Part shown: positions 6,838 to 14,180 of the stretch, in pieces
Layout: every line of letters starts with the position of its first letter
How positions within the stretch are numbered: the stretch's first letter is position 1
Source of the DNA: a virus
IMG/VR virus record: IMGVR_UViG_3300028883_000086
Location: 1-38,829 of that record
Reading direction: 5' to 3' (one strand)
DNA length: 38,829 bases
Made by a program: the position numbers and the translations under genes
The notes under the pieces: generated by a model
Database searches by the model: none
What the model was told of the DNA's origin: nothing
Seen by the model: only the letters and a program-made list of their open reading frames with translations

Positions 6838-8436
6838 ATGGGAGCATTCAGGCTACAGATCCAGCCAGCAGATACCCTGCTGGATTTCAGCGAATCGGTC
6901 CCAATGGATGCAATGCCAGGGGTGAACCTTCGCTCGGAGGGGGAGATGCTCTGGGATTTCAGGGCGGACAGCATCACCATCGAAGCCACCCGGCGCTTTC
7001 TGGACATTACAGGCAAGCAGCCAAGCACCCTCCATGAGCTACGGAAGAAAAACGTGGAGATCCATTACTACGGCACCCGGGTCTTTGTCGGGGCGGTAGA
7101 GGAAATCGAATACAACTATGACACCAGGCGGACGGCCATCCGGGTGGATTCAGCCGGCCTGATCGTTAGCCGCATCCAGGTGGAGGAATTCAGCACCGTC
7201 CAGAATACGATGGTTGCACCCCTCACGAACGAACAGATCCTGGAGCAGATCCAGACCCTGGCCAACCAGGCCCTGGAGGAGAAGGAATACGACTTCAGAG
7301 TCACCGGATACAGCGATGATGCAAGCAACTTCGCAGCCAATACCACCATCGTCTGGGCGAACGCCGGGCTGTTTAACCTGGAGCCGCTCCTGGACAGATA
7401 CCAGCTGCAGGCCATCGCCCAACAGGATGACAACGAAACGCCCTTCCTGCTTTTTAGCCGCCAGGAACCCGTGACCGTGGACGGCGGGATCTACGTGCCG
7501 AACGCCACAGTCTACTACCGGGCTCCTTTCGACGGGAGCATAGAGAGCGACCTGGAAGACAACCTCGAGAGAATAGGGAGCGATGCATCGGCAACCACAT
7601 CCTCCGGGGATGACTTCGTGGAAGCATGGGCATACCTGAACGGCCAATGGGTGGAAGACCTGGGCAATGGCCAGATCAACATCCATGACATGGAGAGCAC
7701 CGGCCAGAGCGCCGGGATCGCCAACCGATATCGCTACTACCCAAGCGGATACCCGTACACCATGGACCCGGCGAACCCGATACACCTGATCACATCCTTT
7801 TTGATCCAGACCTACGGTGCAAGCGGGGATTTCAGGGGAGGAGTAAGCATCGGGGATCGGGTCTATTTCGACGGCACGGGATCTGAGCATGAAAGCGTAC
7901 CAGGCACCCCTGGCCACCGGACCATCTACGGGGTGGAACTGACAGAGGATGATCGCCACAACTACCACTACGCAAGCGGCACAACCCTGGGTCAGGTGAT
8001 GAAGGACCTGGCCATCATGACGGACAGCATGGTGGGCTTCCGATACGACGAAGGGGTCATCGTTTACCTGGAGGGGAGGGATTCAGGGCCAGAAATTACC
8101 ACGGGGCCGCTTCGGAGATTGAGAGCGGTGAGCCGCAACCAGGAGGAATACGAATTCGAGATCCCTGCAGCATACGCAGACTACGTGCACAGCTTCAACC
8201 GCCAGCAGATCGCAGACTATTACGAGGCAATAAAGAACGGGGGGAGCGTGCTCTTTGAAGGAGAGATCCCGATAGCTGCCCTGGAATTCACGCCGCTATT
8301 GCCGGGTCACAAGATCATCACGCCGGCCGGGAGCCTGGGGAAAGCCAGGGACATCGAACTCAAGGAGCGGACGGTCACGTTTAAAGCAGAGAAGCGGGGG
8401 GACCCAGATCCGGGGACCCTGCCACCCATGAGGTAA
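6838..8436 (+). CDS. Tail-tip / distal-tail protein
   Basis: 532 aa, starting one base after the tape measure stop. The composition is beta-rich, with many short charged turns and aromatic pairs, and there is no signal peptide. In siphophages the gene after the tape measure encodes distal tail or tip-hub proteins, and the length fits a hub or Dit-like component. An acidic, Ser/Thr-rich segment (SDASATTSSGDDF, about 247-259) could be a linker between domains. No catalytic motif is visible. The name follows from position. Confidence 0.55.
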   Translation: MGAFRLQIQPADTLLDFSESVPMDAMPGVNLRSEGEMLWDFRADSITIEATRRFLDITGKQPSTLHELRKKNVEIHYYGTRVFVGAVEEIEYNYDTRRTAIRVDSAGLIVSRIQVEEFSTVQNTMVAPLTNEQILEQIQTLANQALEEKEYDFRVTGYSDDASNFAANTTIVWANAGLFNLEPLLDRYQLQAIAQQDDNETPFLLFSRQEPVTVDGGIYVPNATVYYRAPFDGSIESDLEDNLERIGSDASATTSSGDDFVEAWAYLNGQWVEDLGNGQINIHDMESTGQSAGIANRYRYYPSGYPYTMDPANPIHLITSFLIQTYGASGDFRGGVSIGDRVYFDGTGSEHESVPGTPGHRTIYGVELTEDDRHNYHYASGTTLGQVMKDLAIMTDSMVGFRYDEGVIVYLEGRDSGPEITTGPLRRLRAVSRNQEEYEFEIPAAYADYVHSFNRQQIADYYEAIKNGGSVLFEGEIPIAALEFTPLLPGHKIITPAGSLGKARDIELKERTVTFKAEKRGDPDPGTLPPMR

Positions 8437-8440
8437 ACCA

Positions 8441-8887
8441 ATGCCAATATTCGGAACAGACATGCCTATCCTGGTCGTCAACGGCCGCCAAACCCAGATG
8501 CCAAACACCATCCAGGGAGGCCGCTACGAGGATTTCATAAAGGAATCAGACATCTACACAGACGTAAACGGGGACCTGCAGGAGGACATCTACGGGTGGC
8601 GGCTGCGGGCCGAATACGAGTGGCACAAAGTGACCAATGATTTTCTGGAAGAATTGGCGGATGCCGCCGGCCGGACGTCCGGCGTGGGGATCCTTTTAGG
8701 GCCATTCCCGGTGGTGATGAAGACCAGGGTGGTGGAATTCAAGAAGGGTCTGCGGGATGGCCTGAATTACGAGGACGCCGCAAGCATTCGCTTAAAAGGG
8801 GTCCGCTTATTCCAGCAATATCCGAACCCGGACCTATTGACAACGGCAATGACCAGCCTGCCGCCGGCAATGGCGGTGGTCTCATAG
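8441..8887 (+). CDS. Small tail-tip protein of unknown family
   Basis: 148 aa, four bases after the previous gene. Mixed alpha/beta sequence with YGWRLRAEYEWHKVTNDFLEEL in the middle (two short helices) and a C-terminus ending in a Pro/Ala/Val stretch. It lies between the large tail-tip gene and the repeat-rich fibre gene, so it is probably a tip adaptor linking hub to fibre. The family was not recognised. Confidence 0.5.
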   Translation: MPIFGTDMPILVVNGRQTQMPNTIQGGRYEDFIKESDIYTDVNGDLQEDIYGWRLRAEYEWHKVTNDFLEELADAAGRTSGVGILLGPFPVVMKTRVVEFKKGLRDGLNYEDAASIRLKGVRLFQQYPNPDLLTTAMTSLPPAMAVVS

Positions 8888-8900
8888 GAGGAGCAGCAAG

Positions 8901-10259
8901 ATGAGCGCCAGATTCACGTTTTTTCTAACCCATGAGGACGGCGATGGCGACGTCGTCTACACCAAAGACAAGATCGAAGCCACCGGGGCGGGAGCCCTGG
9001 GGGATTTCCACGTATACAAGGACGGGGTCCTGGACACCAGCCTGCACGTAAAGAACAACCTGGACGGGTCCTACTACTTCGAGTACACGGCAACGGCCAA
9101 GTACACCATCCACATCGGTAGCTCGGGAATTGGCCACACGGAACAGGACGAACTGAAGGACCTCTACCTACCCGGGGAGGACCTTCTGGCCACCAGCGAC
9201 ATCGTCAATAACCTGACCAGTACGGACACGGACAAGCCGCTATCTGCAGCACAAGGAAAGATCCTGGAGGACGGCAAGGAAGATGCCGACGCCACCATCC
9301 TGAAGGAAGCGGACGTGGTCAACGACCTGACCAGCACAGACACAGACAAGCCGCTGTCCGCTGCGATGGGAAAAAGCCTGGAGGACGGCAAGGAGGATGC
9401 CGACGCCACCATTCTCAAGCAGGCGGACATCGTGGATGACCTGGTAACCGCCGATGCTACTGCGCCGCTTTCCGCCAAGCAGGGAAAGAACCTGGAGGAC
9501 GGCAAGGAAGATGCCGACGCCACCATCCTGAAGGAAGCGGACGTGGTGGATAGCCTCTCCAGCACGGTAACCACCAAGCCTCTCTCGGCGGCCAAAGGGA
9601 AAGCCCTCAATGACCTGATCGATGCCCTGGGGGACCTAGCAGACCTGGGGTACGATGCGGATGACTTCGAGGAGAGCGGCTCCGACCTGAAGATCAAGAT
9701 CGATCTGAGCAGCGAGGAGTACATCACCAACGAAATGAGCCTAAGCCAGATCCTGAGCGTTCTGGATAACCGGATGCGGGAGGCTTTGACCGGCATCGCT
9801 GCCGGCGGTGGCGGGAGCTACAAGGAAGCAATCCTCTGGGCCGGATTCAACGAGGATGACACACCATCGTCCGGGAGCCTGAACCCGAACATTTCCGTTA
9901 CAGACAGCACCTACGTGAACAGGGTGGCAATCCCATTCATCCGAAAGCCGTGGATGCGCCAGGCGGTCCTTTACTTCGAGGGAGCCGTCAGCAGCGACAC
10001 ATACGATGCCAGAGCACGAATCCGGATCGACGGGGACACCATCAAGGAAAGCGCCCTAATGAACAACGAGACGGAACAGGTCCATGCGATCTACGCCAAC
10101 CTGACCGGCCTGGCACCCTGGACATTCCACACCATCTACATCGACTACAAGATCAGCGGTGGGATTTTCACCATCAGCGGCGAAACCCTGATGGCCAGGG
10201 AGTCGATCTCCAGCCTCGCAGGAGAGAGCGACTACACCATCGAATACCCAACGACATAG
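8901..10259 (+). CDS. Tail fibre with 38-residue tandem repeats
   Basis: 452 aa with a good RBS (AGGAGGAGCAG). An N-terminal beta domain (1-~95) is followed by a run of 38-residue repeats at about 102-235, each with a core like TKPLSAAxGKxLEDGK. The xKPLSAxxGKxL core is common in phage tail fibre shafts. After a coiled, acidic segment comes a C-terminal domain (about 305-452) rich in Tyr, Thr and Asp, a plausible receptor-binding head. It is the last gene of the tail operon, and a strong terminator follows. Repeat number could vary by slippage. Confidence 0.75.
   Translation: MSARFTFFLTHEDGDGDVVYTKDKIEATGAGALGDFHVYKDGVLDTSLHVKNNLDGSYYFEYTATAKYTIHIGSSGIGHTEQDELKDLYLPGEDLLATSDIVNNLTSTDTDKPLSAAQGKILEDGKEDADATILKEADVVNDLTSTDTDKPLSAAMGKSLEDGKEDADATILKQADIVDDLVTADATAPLSAKQGKNLEDGKEDADATILKEADVVDSLSSTVTTKPLSAAKGKALNDLIDALGDLADLGYDADDFEESGSDLKIKIDLSSEEYITNEMSLSQILSVLDNRMREALTGIAAGGGGSYKEAILWAGFNEDDTPSSGSLNPNISVTDSTYVNRVAIPFIRKPWMRQAVLYFEGAVSSDTYDARARIRIDGDTIKESALMNNETEQVHAIYANLTGLAPWTFHTIYIDYKISGGIFTISGETLMARESISSLAGESDYTIEYPTT
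9205..9590 (+). repeat. 114-bp tandem repeats inside fibre gene
   Basis: The sequence CTGGAGGACGGCAAGGA begins at 9264, 9378 and 9492, an exact 114-base (38-codon) period. A degenerate fourth unit ends near 9600. Two neighbouring units are nearly identical at the DNA level, with scattered silent changes. Confidence 0.85.
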
Positions 10260-10299
10260 GCTGCGGCACCTCCGTCCTCCCCTACGCCAGCCGTGGCCA

Positions 10300-10333
10300 G
10301 GCCCCAGGTATCGCCCTGGGGCCGCTTTTTTTT
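10300..10333 (+). terminator. Rho-independent terminator of tail operon
   Basis: GGCCCCAGG (10300-10308) pairs with CCTGGGGCC (10315-10323) around a 6-base loop, followed by GC and eight T's (10326-10333). This is a textbook intrinsic terminator for the late rightward transcript. It separates tail genes from the early promoter. Confidence 0.92.
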
Positions 10334-10400
10334 AGCACCAACAGAGTAGGCCCTCCGGCCAGCTGCTACCAGGAACAGCCTAACCCGTTGAAAAACAAGC

Positions 10401-10431
10401 GGATTATTCCGTTATTTTCTGGATTGTTTCG
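10401..10431. promoter_or_regulatory. Operator-like sequence upstream of early promoter
   Basis: GGATTATTCCGT (10401-10412) is nearly the same as GGATCATTCCGT at 16306-16317 beside the repressor gene. AAACAAGC also occurs just upstream at both sites, and GTTTCG downstream of each. The element sits immediately upstream of a -35 box, where a repressor could act. Repressor binding is inferred. Confidence 0.45.
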
Positions 10432-10460
10432 TTGACTTTACCCCTACGCTGTAGCATATT
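10432..10460 (+). promoter_or_regulatory. Sigma70-like promoter for the 10.5-13.7 kb block
   Basis: TTGACT (10432-10437) and CATATT (10455-10460) are separated by 17 bases, a good match to a housekeeping promoter. Transcription would begin near 10467, upstream of the first ATG at 10519. The rest of 10334-10518 shows no gene. Confidence 0.7.
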
Positions 10461-10518
10461 CACCAGTGAGATGAGACAGAAGAACACAGAACGAAACAAC
10501 GACCAGGGGAGCAAGACC

Positions 10519-10713
10519 ATGAGCAAGCCTAGCGAAACCATCAAAAGCCACCCGATGTACAGCGAGAGCGACTACGCCTACCTCACCGAGAAGGGCTACA
10601 ACGAGAATGAGATCATGACCATTTGGGATCGGGACCACGCCAGCGGCTGCGACCCGGTCCACCACCAGCCCGCCTTCGACCTGGTCGGCTACCTGAACAA
10701 CAACAACAGCTAA
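10519..10713 (+). CDS. Small protein of unknown function, first early gene
   Basis: 64 aa. The start at 10519 has AGGGGAGCAAG before it; an upstream in-frame ATG at 10432 lies in the promoter and is discarded. The sequence is acidic and rich in Tyr, His and Asp (MYSESDYAYLTEKGYNENEI), with a helix that resembles small adaptor domains and a polar NNNNS end. As the first gene behind the early promoter it could be a host-takeover or anti-defence protein, but nothing in it proves that. Confidence 0.6.
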   Translation: MSKPSETIKSHPMYSESDYAYLTEKGYNENEIMTIWDRDHASGCDPVHHQPAFDLVGYLNNNNS

Positions 10714-10725
10714 GAGAGCAGAACC

Positions 10726-10989
10726 ATGACAACGAAGACAAAAGACTATTACGAGAGCGTCAGACAGGAAACCATAACCATGATGCTCGTCAGCCTGGCT
10801 CAGAAGGCATCGGAATTGGACGGGGCCGCCAGGGGAACGAAACGATACAACCAGGACGTTAAGCCCTTCAGCATTAACACCGCAGCTGAGATCAGCCACC
10901 ACATCAGAACAGCCCTGGATGCCATCGGAAAGGCGATGGAGCACCTGGACAAAGCAGAGGCAGTCGCCAGGCTGGCAAGCAGGAAGTGA
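10726..10989 (+). CDS. Small helical protein, unknown function
   Basis: 87 aa, mostly alpha-helical, with AAEISHHIRTALDAIGKAMEHLDKAE as an amphipathic helix and a basic end. RBS is AGAGAGCAG. It follows the first early gene by 12 bases. No known family was recognised. Confidence 0.6.
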   Translation: MTTKTKDYYESVRQETITMMLVSLAQKASELDGAARGTKRYNQDVKPFSINTAAEISHHIRTALDAIGKAMEHLDKAEAVARLASRK

Positions 10990-11009
10990 CAGACTTTCCC
11001 GTCGGTGCG

Positions 11010-11032
11010 GGCCGGCCTGCGGGCCGGCCTTT
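11010..11032 (+). terminator. GC-rich hairpin between early genes (attenuator-like)
   Basis: GGCCGGCC (11010-11017) pairs with its own copy at 11022-11029 around TGCG, then TTT. The stem is strong but the T run is short, so partial termination or RNA processing is more likely than full stop. Confidence 0.5.
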
Positions 11033-11073
11033 GGCAGTAGATGGACTCGAACAACAACAAAAGGAGAGACCCC

Positions 11074-11265
11074 ATGAAACAACAGATCGACGCCACCCTG
11101 GTGGAACGAGAAAAGGCCCGGCTCCTGGCAGAGGCCAGCAGCGACAGGGAAAAATGGATGATCCTCGCACGGAGCCCGCTACACCGCAAGCAGGCCATCG
11201 TCCGGCTGGCGATCATCAGCGAGATCGAAAAGGCCATCAACGAGGTGAAGGTGGAGGTCGCATGA
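11074..11265 (+). CDS. Small helical protein, unknown function
   Basis: 63 aa. Start 11074 has a strong RBS (AAAGGAGAG); the in-frame ATG at 11041 lacks one. It is fully helical and charged (VEREKARLLAEASSDREKW) and ends in an ATGA overlap with the next gene. Unknown function. Confidence 0.6.
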   Translation: MKQQIDATLVEREKARLLAEASSDREKWMILARSPLHRKQAIVRLAIISEIEKAINEVKVEVA

Positions 11266-11624
11266 AGGAACTAAGCCTGAGCGAACGGGCCGCCGAATTG
11301 GCCGGCGAAATGGAGTGGGGACCTGAGATTACCAGCGACCACATGCCCTACCGTCAGAAGGTCAGCCGGACGGGTGGGATCATCAACAAACAGCTGCAAT
11401 GCATTGCGACCATCCTGAACGAGATCGAATTCTCCGCTCCGGACGGACACCCGGAACCATTGAGCGTGAAAGCAATCGCAAGCATCACCCTGGCGGACCA
11501 GAGCATGGGAGTGGTCACGACCACCAGGTCAGCGAGCACCACCCGCATGGCCATCGAGAAGGCCCTCCAGGCTGCAGAAGAAGAATACGCAGAACGCAAA
11601 CGAAAGGCATCACCGTGGAAATGA
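11262..11624 (+). CDS. Phage protein of unknown function
   Basis: 120 aa. The start at 11262 overlaps the previous stop (ATGA). A middle segment (ASITLADQSMGVVTTTRSASTTRMAIEKAL) reads as a short beta hairpin and helix, resembling small nucleotide- or dsRNA-binding-like folds, but no family is certain. It ends in another ATGA overlap. Confidence 0.55.
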   Translation: MKELSLSERAAELAGEMEWGPEITSDHMPYRQKVSRTGGIINKQLQCIATILNEIEFSAPDGHPEPLSVKAIASITLADQSMGVVTTTRSASTTRMAIEKALQAAEEEYAERKRKASPWK

Positions 11625-12043
11625 CAACATACCTGAAGATGGAAGGCGACAACCGCCTGACCCTGGACGAAGCCAGCCAGATCATGCGCCTAATCGAGAG
11701 CTACGACGAGCAGATCACCTGGAAAGGCCCGGTAAAGCTGCGCAAGGCCATCGAAGCGGCCGTGGATGAGCACAACCGGAAAGCGCTGCTCCTCGACCTC
11801 GCAGACAGCCTGGACAAAGCGCTGCAGAAGGCAGGGTATCGGGCCGGGATGGTCACAAAGACCACCGGAATCATCGTCAAGGATTCAGCAGCAGAAATGC
11901 CAGGGGCCGCCATTGCCCGATGGCTGGTCGAAAAAGCCCGGCCGGACCTGCTGCTCGAAGTGGCATTCGATGAATACAGCGAGACCCTGAACCTTCCGAA
12001 CGGGGCGGGATTCTACACCATCTACGTGAAGGAGGTGAAGTGA
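11621..12043 (+). CDS. Phage protein of unknown function
   Basis: 140 aa. ATG 11621 overlaps the upstream stop; GTG 11615 is an alternative. Helical N-terminal half (LTLDEASQIMRLIESYDEQI), then a beta-containing C-terminal half ending FYTIYVKEVK. No motif recognised. Translation appears coupled both ways. Confidence 0.55.
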   Translation: MTTYLKMEGDNRLTLDEASQIMRLIESYDEQITWKGPVKLRKAIEAAVDEHNRKALLLDLADSLDKALQKAGYRAGMVTKTTGIIVKDSAAEMPGAAIARWLVEKARPDLLLEVAFDEYSETLNLPNGAGFYTIYVKEVK

Positions 12044-12228
12044 CCAGGGCAAAGATCAGACGGATGGATAACAAAGCCATTCGCCAGTACATCGACAACC
12101 TCGGTGAAGAACGGGCGGCCAGGTTCATGGCTGCCCAGGGCATCGAGGAGGAGGAAGCACGAAAAGTGGTCCACCGGATAATGCAGCGACGGACCAGCTA
12201 CCAGAGGAGAAAGCGCCGTGGACAGTAG
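12040..12228 (+). CDS. Small basic helical protein
   Basis: 62 aa. GTG start at 12040 overlaps the preceding TGA (GTGA) and has AAGGAGG upstream; ATG 12064 is an alternative. The C-terminus is strongly basic (RRTSYQRRKRRGQ), suggesting nucleic-acid contact. Unknown function. Confidence 0.55.
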   Translation: MTRAKIRRMDNKAIRQYIDNLGEERAARFMAAQGIEEEEARKVVHRIMQRRTSYQRRKRRGQ

Positions 12229-12577
12229 AGAATCAATCGAAGCCCTGAAACGTATCGAGGACGTCCTGGGAGAGATGAACGTCAGCACCGGGGCCGTCCA
12301 GGCCAGGGGAACCATTGCAGAGGTCCGGGACCTGATAAACAAGGCCGTCCTCGAGATCCAGGTCGGCATGGTGCCAGAGATGCCGGCGGGCCAATTCAAG
12401 CAGCTTCGAGCAGAGGCCGGGATCACCCAGGATGCCCTGGCGGAATTGATCGGCGTCTCGGTCCAGGCGGTCCAGCATTGGGAGCAAGGGATCAGGGAGA
12501 TACCCAGGTACGCAATCAGGAGCCTGCTGCGATGCCACAATGAATACGAACGGATGAAAGGGAGGATAGGATCGTGA
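12218..12577 (+). CDS. XRE-family helix-turn-helix regulator
   Basis: 119 aa, GTG start after AGAGGAGAAAG. A helix-turn-helix of Cro/cI type lies near residues 66-100: FKQLRAEAGITQDALAELIG, then SVQAVQHWEQG. The N-terminal half is an extra helical region (1-60) that could dimerise or bind a partner. As a DNA-binding protein in the early block it may control that block or the lysogeny switch. It ends in a GTGA overlap with the next gene. Confidence 0.75.
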   Translation: MDSRESIEALKRIEDVLGEMNVSTGAVQARGTIAEVRDLINKAVLEIQVGMVPEMPAGQFKQLRAEAGITQDALAELIGVSVQAVQHWEQGIREIPRYAIRSLLRCHNEYERMKGRIGS

Positions 12578-12789
12578 CCAAGAAGATCCGGGAACACAAG
12601 CGGGATGCCCTGCGCCACCTGAAAGCCGCCAGGAAGGAACTGGCAGCGGCCACCAGGAAGGCCAGAGCCGGGACCCGGGAATACAAGGCGGTGAGCAACC
12701 AGGACCTGGCAGACCAGCTGGATATCGCAGACACCGGAATATGGACTGCAATCGAGGACCTACAGGAAGCCGGGACGAAGACCTGGTAG
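12574..12789 (+). CDS. Small basic helical protein next to XRE regulator
   Basis: 71 aa, GTG start overlapping the regulator stop, RBS GGGAGG. N-terminal Lys/Arg/Ala-rich helix (LKAARKELAAATRKARAG), then a region (SNQDLADQLDIADTGIWTAI) that could be a degenerate helix-turn-helix. It may bind DNA or partner the upstream regulator. Unknown family. Confidence 0.5.
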   Translation: MTKKIREHKRDALRHLKAARKELAAATRKARAGTREYKAVSNQDLADQLDIADTGIWTAIEDLQEAGTKTW

Positions 12790-12798
12790 GAGGAATTT

Positions 12799-13437
12799 AT
12801 GTGGATATTCACAAGCAACGCATTCGTCAGCATCGTCGCACACAGAAGCTACCCGGGCCACCTCCTGGTGCGGGCAAGGAAGAAGGAGCACCTGCAGGCT
12901 TTTCTCGTCAGCGGCCAGGAGGCAATCCAGGAGAACCCACGGGCGGACTACAGGTGGCGGATCACGGTCCACCGGGACAGGGTCAAGGCCATACTTGAGA
13001 GCCAGATCCAGACCCTGGGCTATGACAATTTCAAGAACAGCATCAAGGACAGCGAATACCATAGCGCCTGCCACCGGGTCTGGGCCGACATGCTCCCGCT
13101 GCAGGAAGGAGCAGAGGACATGTGGGACCTTTTCAGTTACACGGCGGATGCAACGCCAGAGACAACCATCGATGGCGGGCTGCTGATTATGGGGATTCCC
13201 TGGCCGGTGGTCGAGGAGGAGATCCGGGACAGGCACATCCAGAACCAGTATAAACCGGAAGGATTCGACGGCGCATACCTGGCGGTGCTACGTTTGAAAG
13301 ATTACCTCGAGGACCACGGCACGCTGCCGCCGGCTCTGGACCCGGACACCCTGGCGGATTTAATCACCCTAGAGGAATTCGTGATAGAGAACCTGACATA
13401 CGACCCGGGTACCGGGGAGGCCTTCTGGCTGAATTGA
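12799..13437 (+). CDS. Conserved phage/bacterial protein, MWIFT N-terminal type
   Basis: 212 aa with RBS AGGAGGAATTT. The N-terminus MWIFTSNAFVSIVAHR, then LLVRARKK, DYRWRITVHRD and YDNFKNSIKD matches a widespread family of unknown function in phages and bacterial mobile DNA. It is a beta-rich domain with basic residues. The C-terminal half (about 120-212) is helical. Role unknown. Confidence 0.65.
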   Translation: MWIFTSNAFVSIVAHRSYPGHLLVRARKKEHLQAFLVSGQEAIQENPRADYRWRITVHRDRVKAILESQIQTLGYDNFKNSIKDSEYHSACHRVWADMLPLQEGAEDMWDLFSYTADATPETTIDGGLLIMGIPWPVVEEEIRDRHIQNQYKPEGFDGAYLAVLRLKDYLEDHGTLPPALDPDTLADLITLEEFVIENLTYDPGTGEAFWLN

Positions 13438-13448
13438 AGGAGGAGGAG

Positions 13449-13736
13449 ATGAGAGTACAAATCAACGACCTGAGCTATGACCCGACGCTCTGCTATTGGA
13501 TGGAGAGCCAGGAGGACGCCAGGGAGAGCCTGCACCTGGAGGTATTCGACCTGGTCCGGGAGCACGGGAACACCATCACCCTGGGCAAGGTTATCGGATG
13601 CCCGGAACACCTGGTGGACCAGGAGCAGGGAGGGATCAGGAACCGGCTGCATGGCCACGACGCTGAATTCATCGATGACGAATACATGATGGGTCCAGAC
13701 CCGAGCCCTTACGACGGGACATACAGCGAGGAGTAG
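13449..13736 (+). CDS. Acidic protein of unknown function, end of early block
   Basis: 95 aa, start at 13449 with a strong AAGGAGGAGG. Asp- and Glu-rich throughout (FIDDEYMMGPDPSPYDG). Acidic phage proteins of this size often mimic DNA or bind basic host proteins, but no specific match can be made. It is the last gene before the convergent terminator. Confidence 0.55.
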   Translation: MRVQINDLSYDPTLCYWMESQEDARESLHLEVFDLVREHGNTITLGKVIGCPEHLVDQEQGGIRNRLHGHDAEFIDDEYMMGPDPSPYDGTYSEE

Positions 13737-13757
13737 ATAGAGATCCAACCAACAAAG

Positions 13758-13784
13758 AAAAGGCCCCTGCAGCGGGGCCTTTTT
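13758..13784. terminator. Bidirectional terminator between convergent operons
   Basis: AAAAGGCCCC (13758-13767) pairs with GGGGCCTTTTT (13774-13784). The A run on one side and T run on the other make it work for the rightward early block and the leftward integrase block. Confidence 0.9.
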
Positions 13785-13787
13785 CAA

Positions 13788-14027
13788 TCAGTACGGGATC
13801 GGATCACCAGGCGGTGGCGGGCCACCAGGACCACCAGGGTCAGATCCTCCGGAATCCCGGCTTTCCTTTTCACCGACGTACATCACGAAATCGGGCTGAT
13901 TGTCGGCGGATTTTCGGTTATTTGGGAGGATGACAAGTCGAGCGCCTCGGCCAAGATCGCCTGAGAGCATCTCCTCGCCCTTTTTGGTGCGGGATTTCCA
14001 GAGCCCGCCTAGTGGGATGAGAGCCAT
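13788..14027 (-). CDS. Small conserved phage protein with Pro/Gly tail
   Basis: 79 aa on the minus strand, start at 14027 with AAAGGAGG. The body (LWKSRTKKGEEMLSGDLG, then LVILPNNRKS and PDFVMYVGEKE) resembles small phage proteins that share a K-G-x-x-x-L-S-G pattern followed by P-N-x-R-K and P-D-x-x-x-Y. The tail is PGGPGGPPPPGDP, low complexity. A small ssDNA- or host-factor-binding role is possible but unproved. It is last in the leftward operon. Confidence 0.55.
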   Translation of the reverse strand: MALIPLGGLWKSRTKKGEEMLSGDLGRGARLVILPNNRKSADNQPDFVMYVGEKESRDSGGSDPGGPGGPPPPGDPIPY

Positions 14028-14076
14028 GTGGCCTCCTTTCGCTTTTAACTTCAAACAAAACAGCAACCTAAGCAAA

Positions 14077-14122
14077 GGACCATCGGTGCGCCCAATCGGT
14101 CTACCGACTGAGCTACCTGACC
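14077..14122 (-). other. tRNA 5'-half relic, possible attP region
   Basis: On the minus strand 14100-14115 reads TAGCTCAGTCGGTAGA, the D-arm of many bacterial tRNAs, preceded by a 7-base acceptor-like stretch and followed by an anticodon-arm-like stretch that fails the conserved T33. No T-arm (GTTCGAA) follows, so this is not a functional tRNA. It sits 46 bases 3' of the integrase stop, where attP sites often lie. The attP call is inferred. Confidence 0.5.
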
Positions 14123-14163
14123 TGATACATCCGGGGACAAGCCAGGACGAATCAACGACTTAG

Positions 14164-14180
14164 GCCGTTATTTTAACGGC
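14164..14180. repeat. Perfect 7-bp inverted repeat at integrase end
   Basis: GCCGTTA (14164-14170), TTT, TAACGGC (14174-14180). It overlaps the integrase stop codon. It could stabilise the mRNA or be a recombinase contact. No T run for a terminator in the leftward direction. Confidence 0.5.

Noticed and set aside
10986-11261. Upstream extension of the 11262 gene
   Set aside because: It overlaps the 11074 gene in another frame and has a Pro/Gly/Arg-rich shadow-like composition; the ATGA overlap supports 11262.
12218-12789. Toxin-antitoxin pair
   Set aside because: The first gene is an HTH regulator, but the second shows no toxin motif; the pair is only a coupled operon in what can be seen.
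14077-14122. Functional tRNA gene
   Set aside because: Only the 5' half is recognisable; T33 and the GTTCGAA T-arm are missing.
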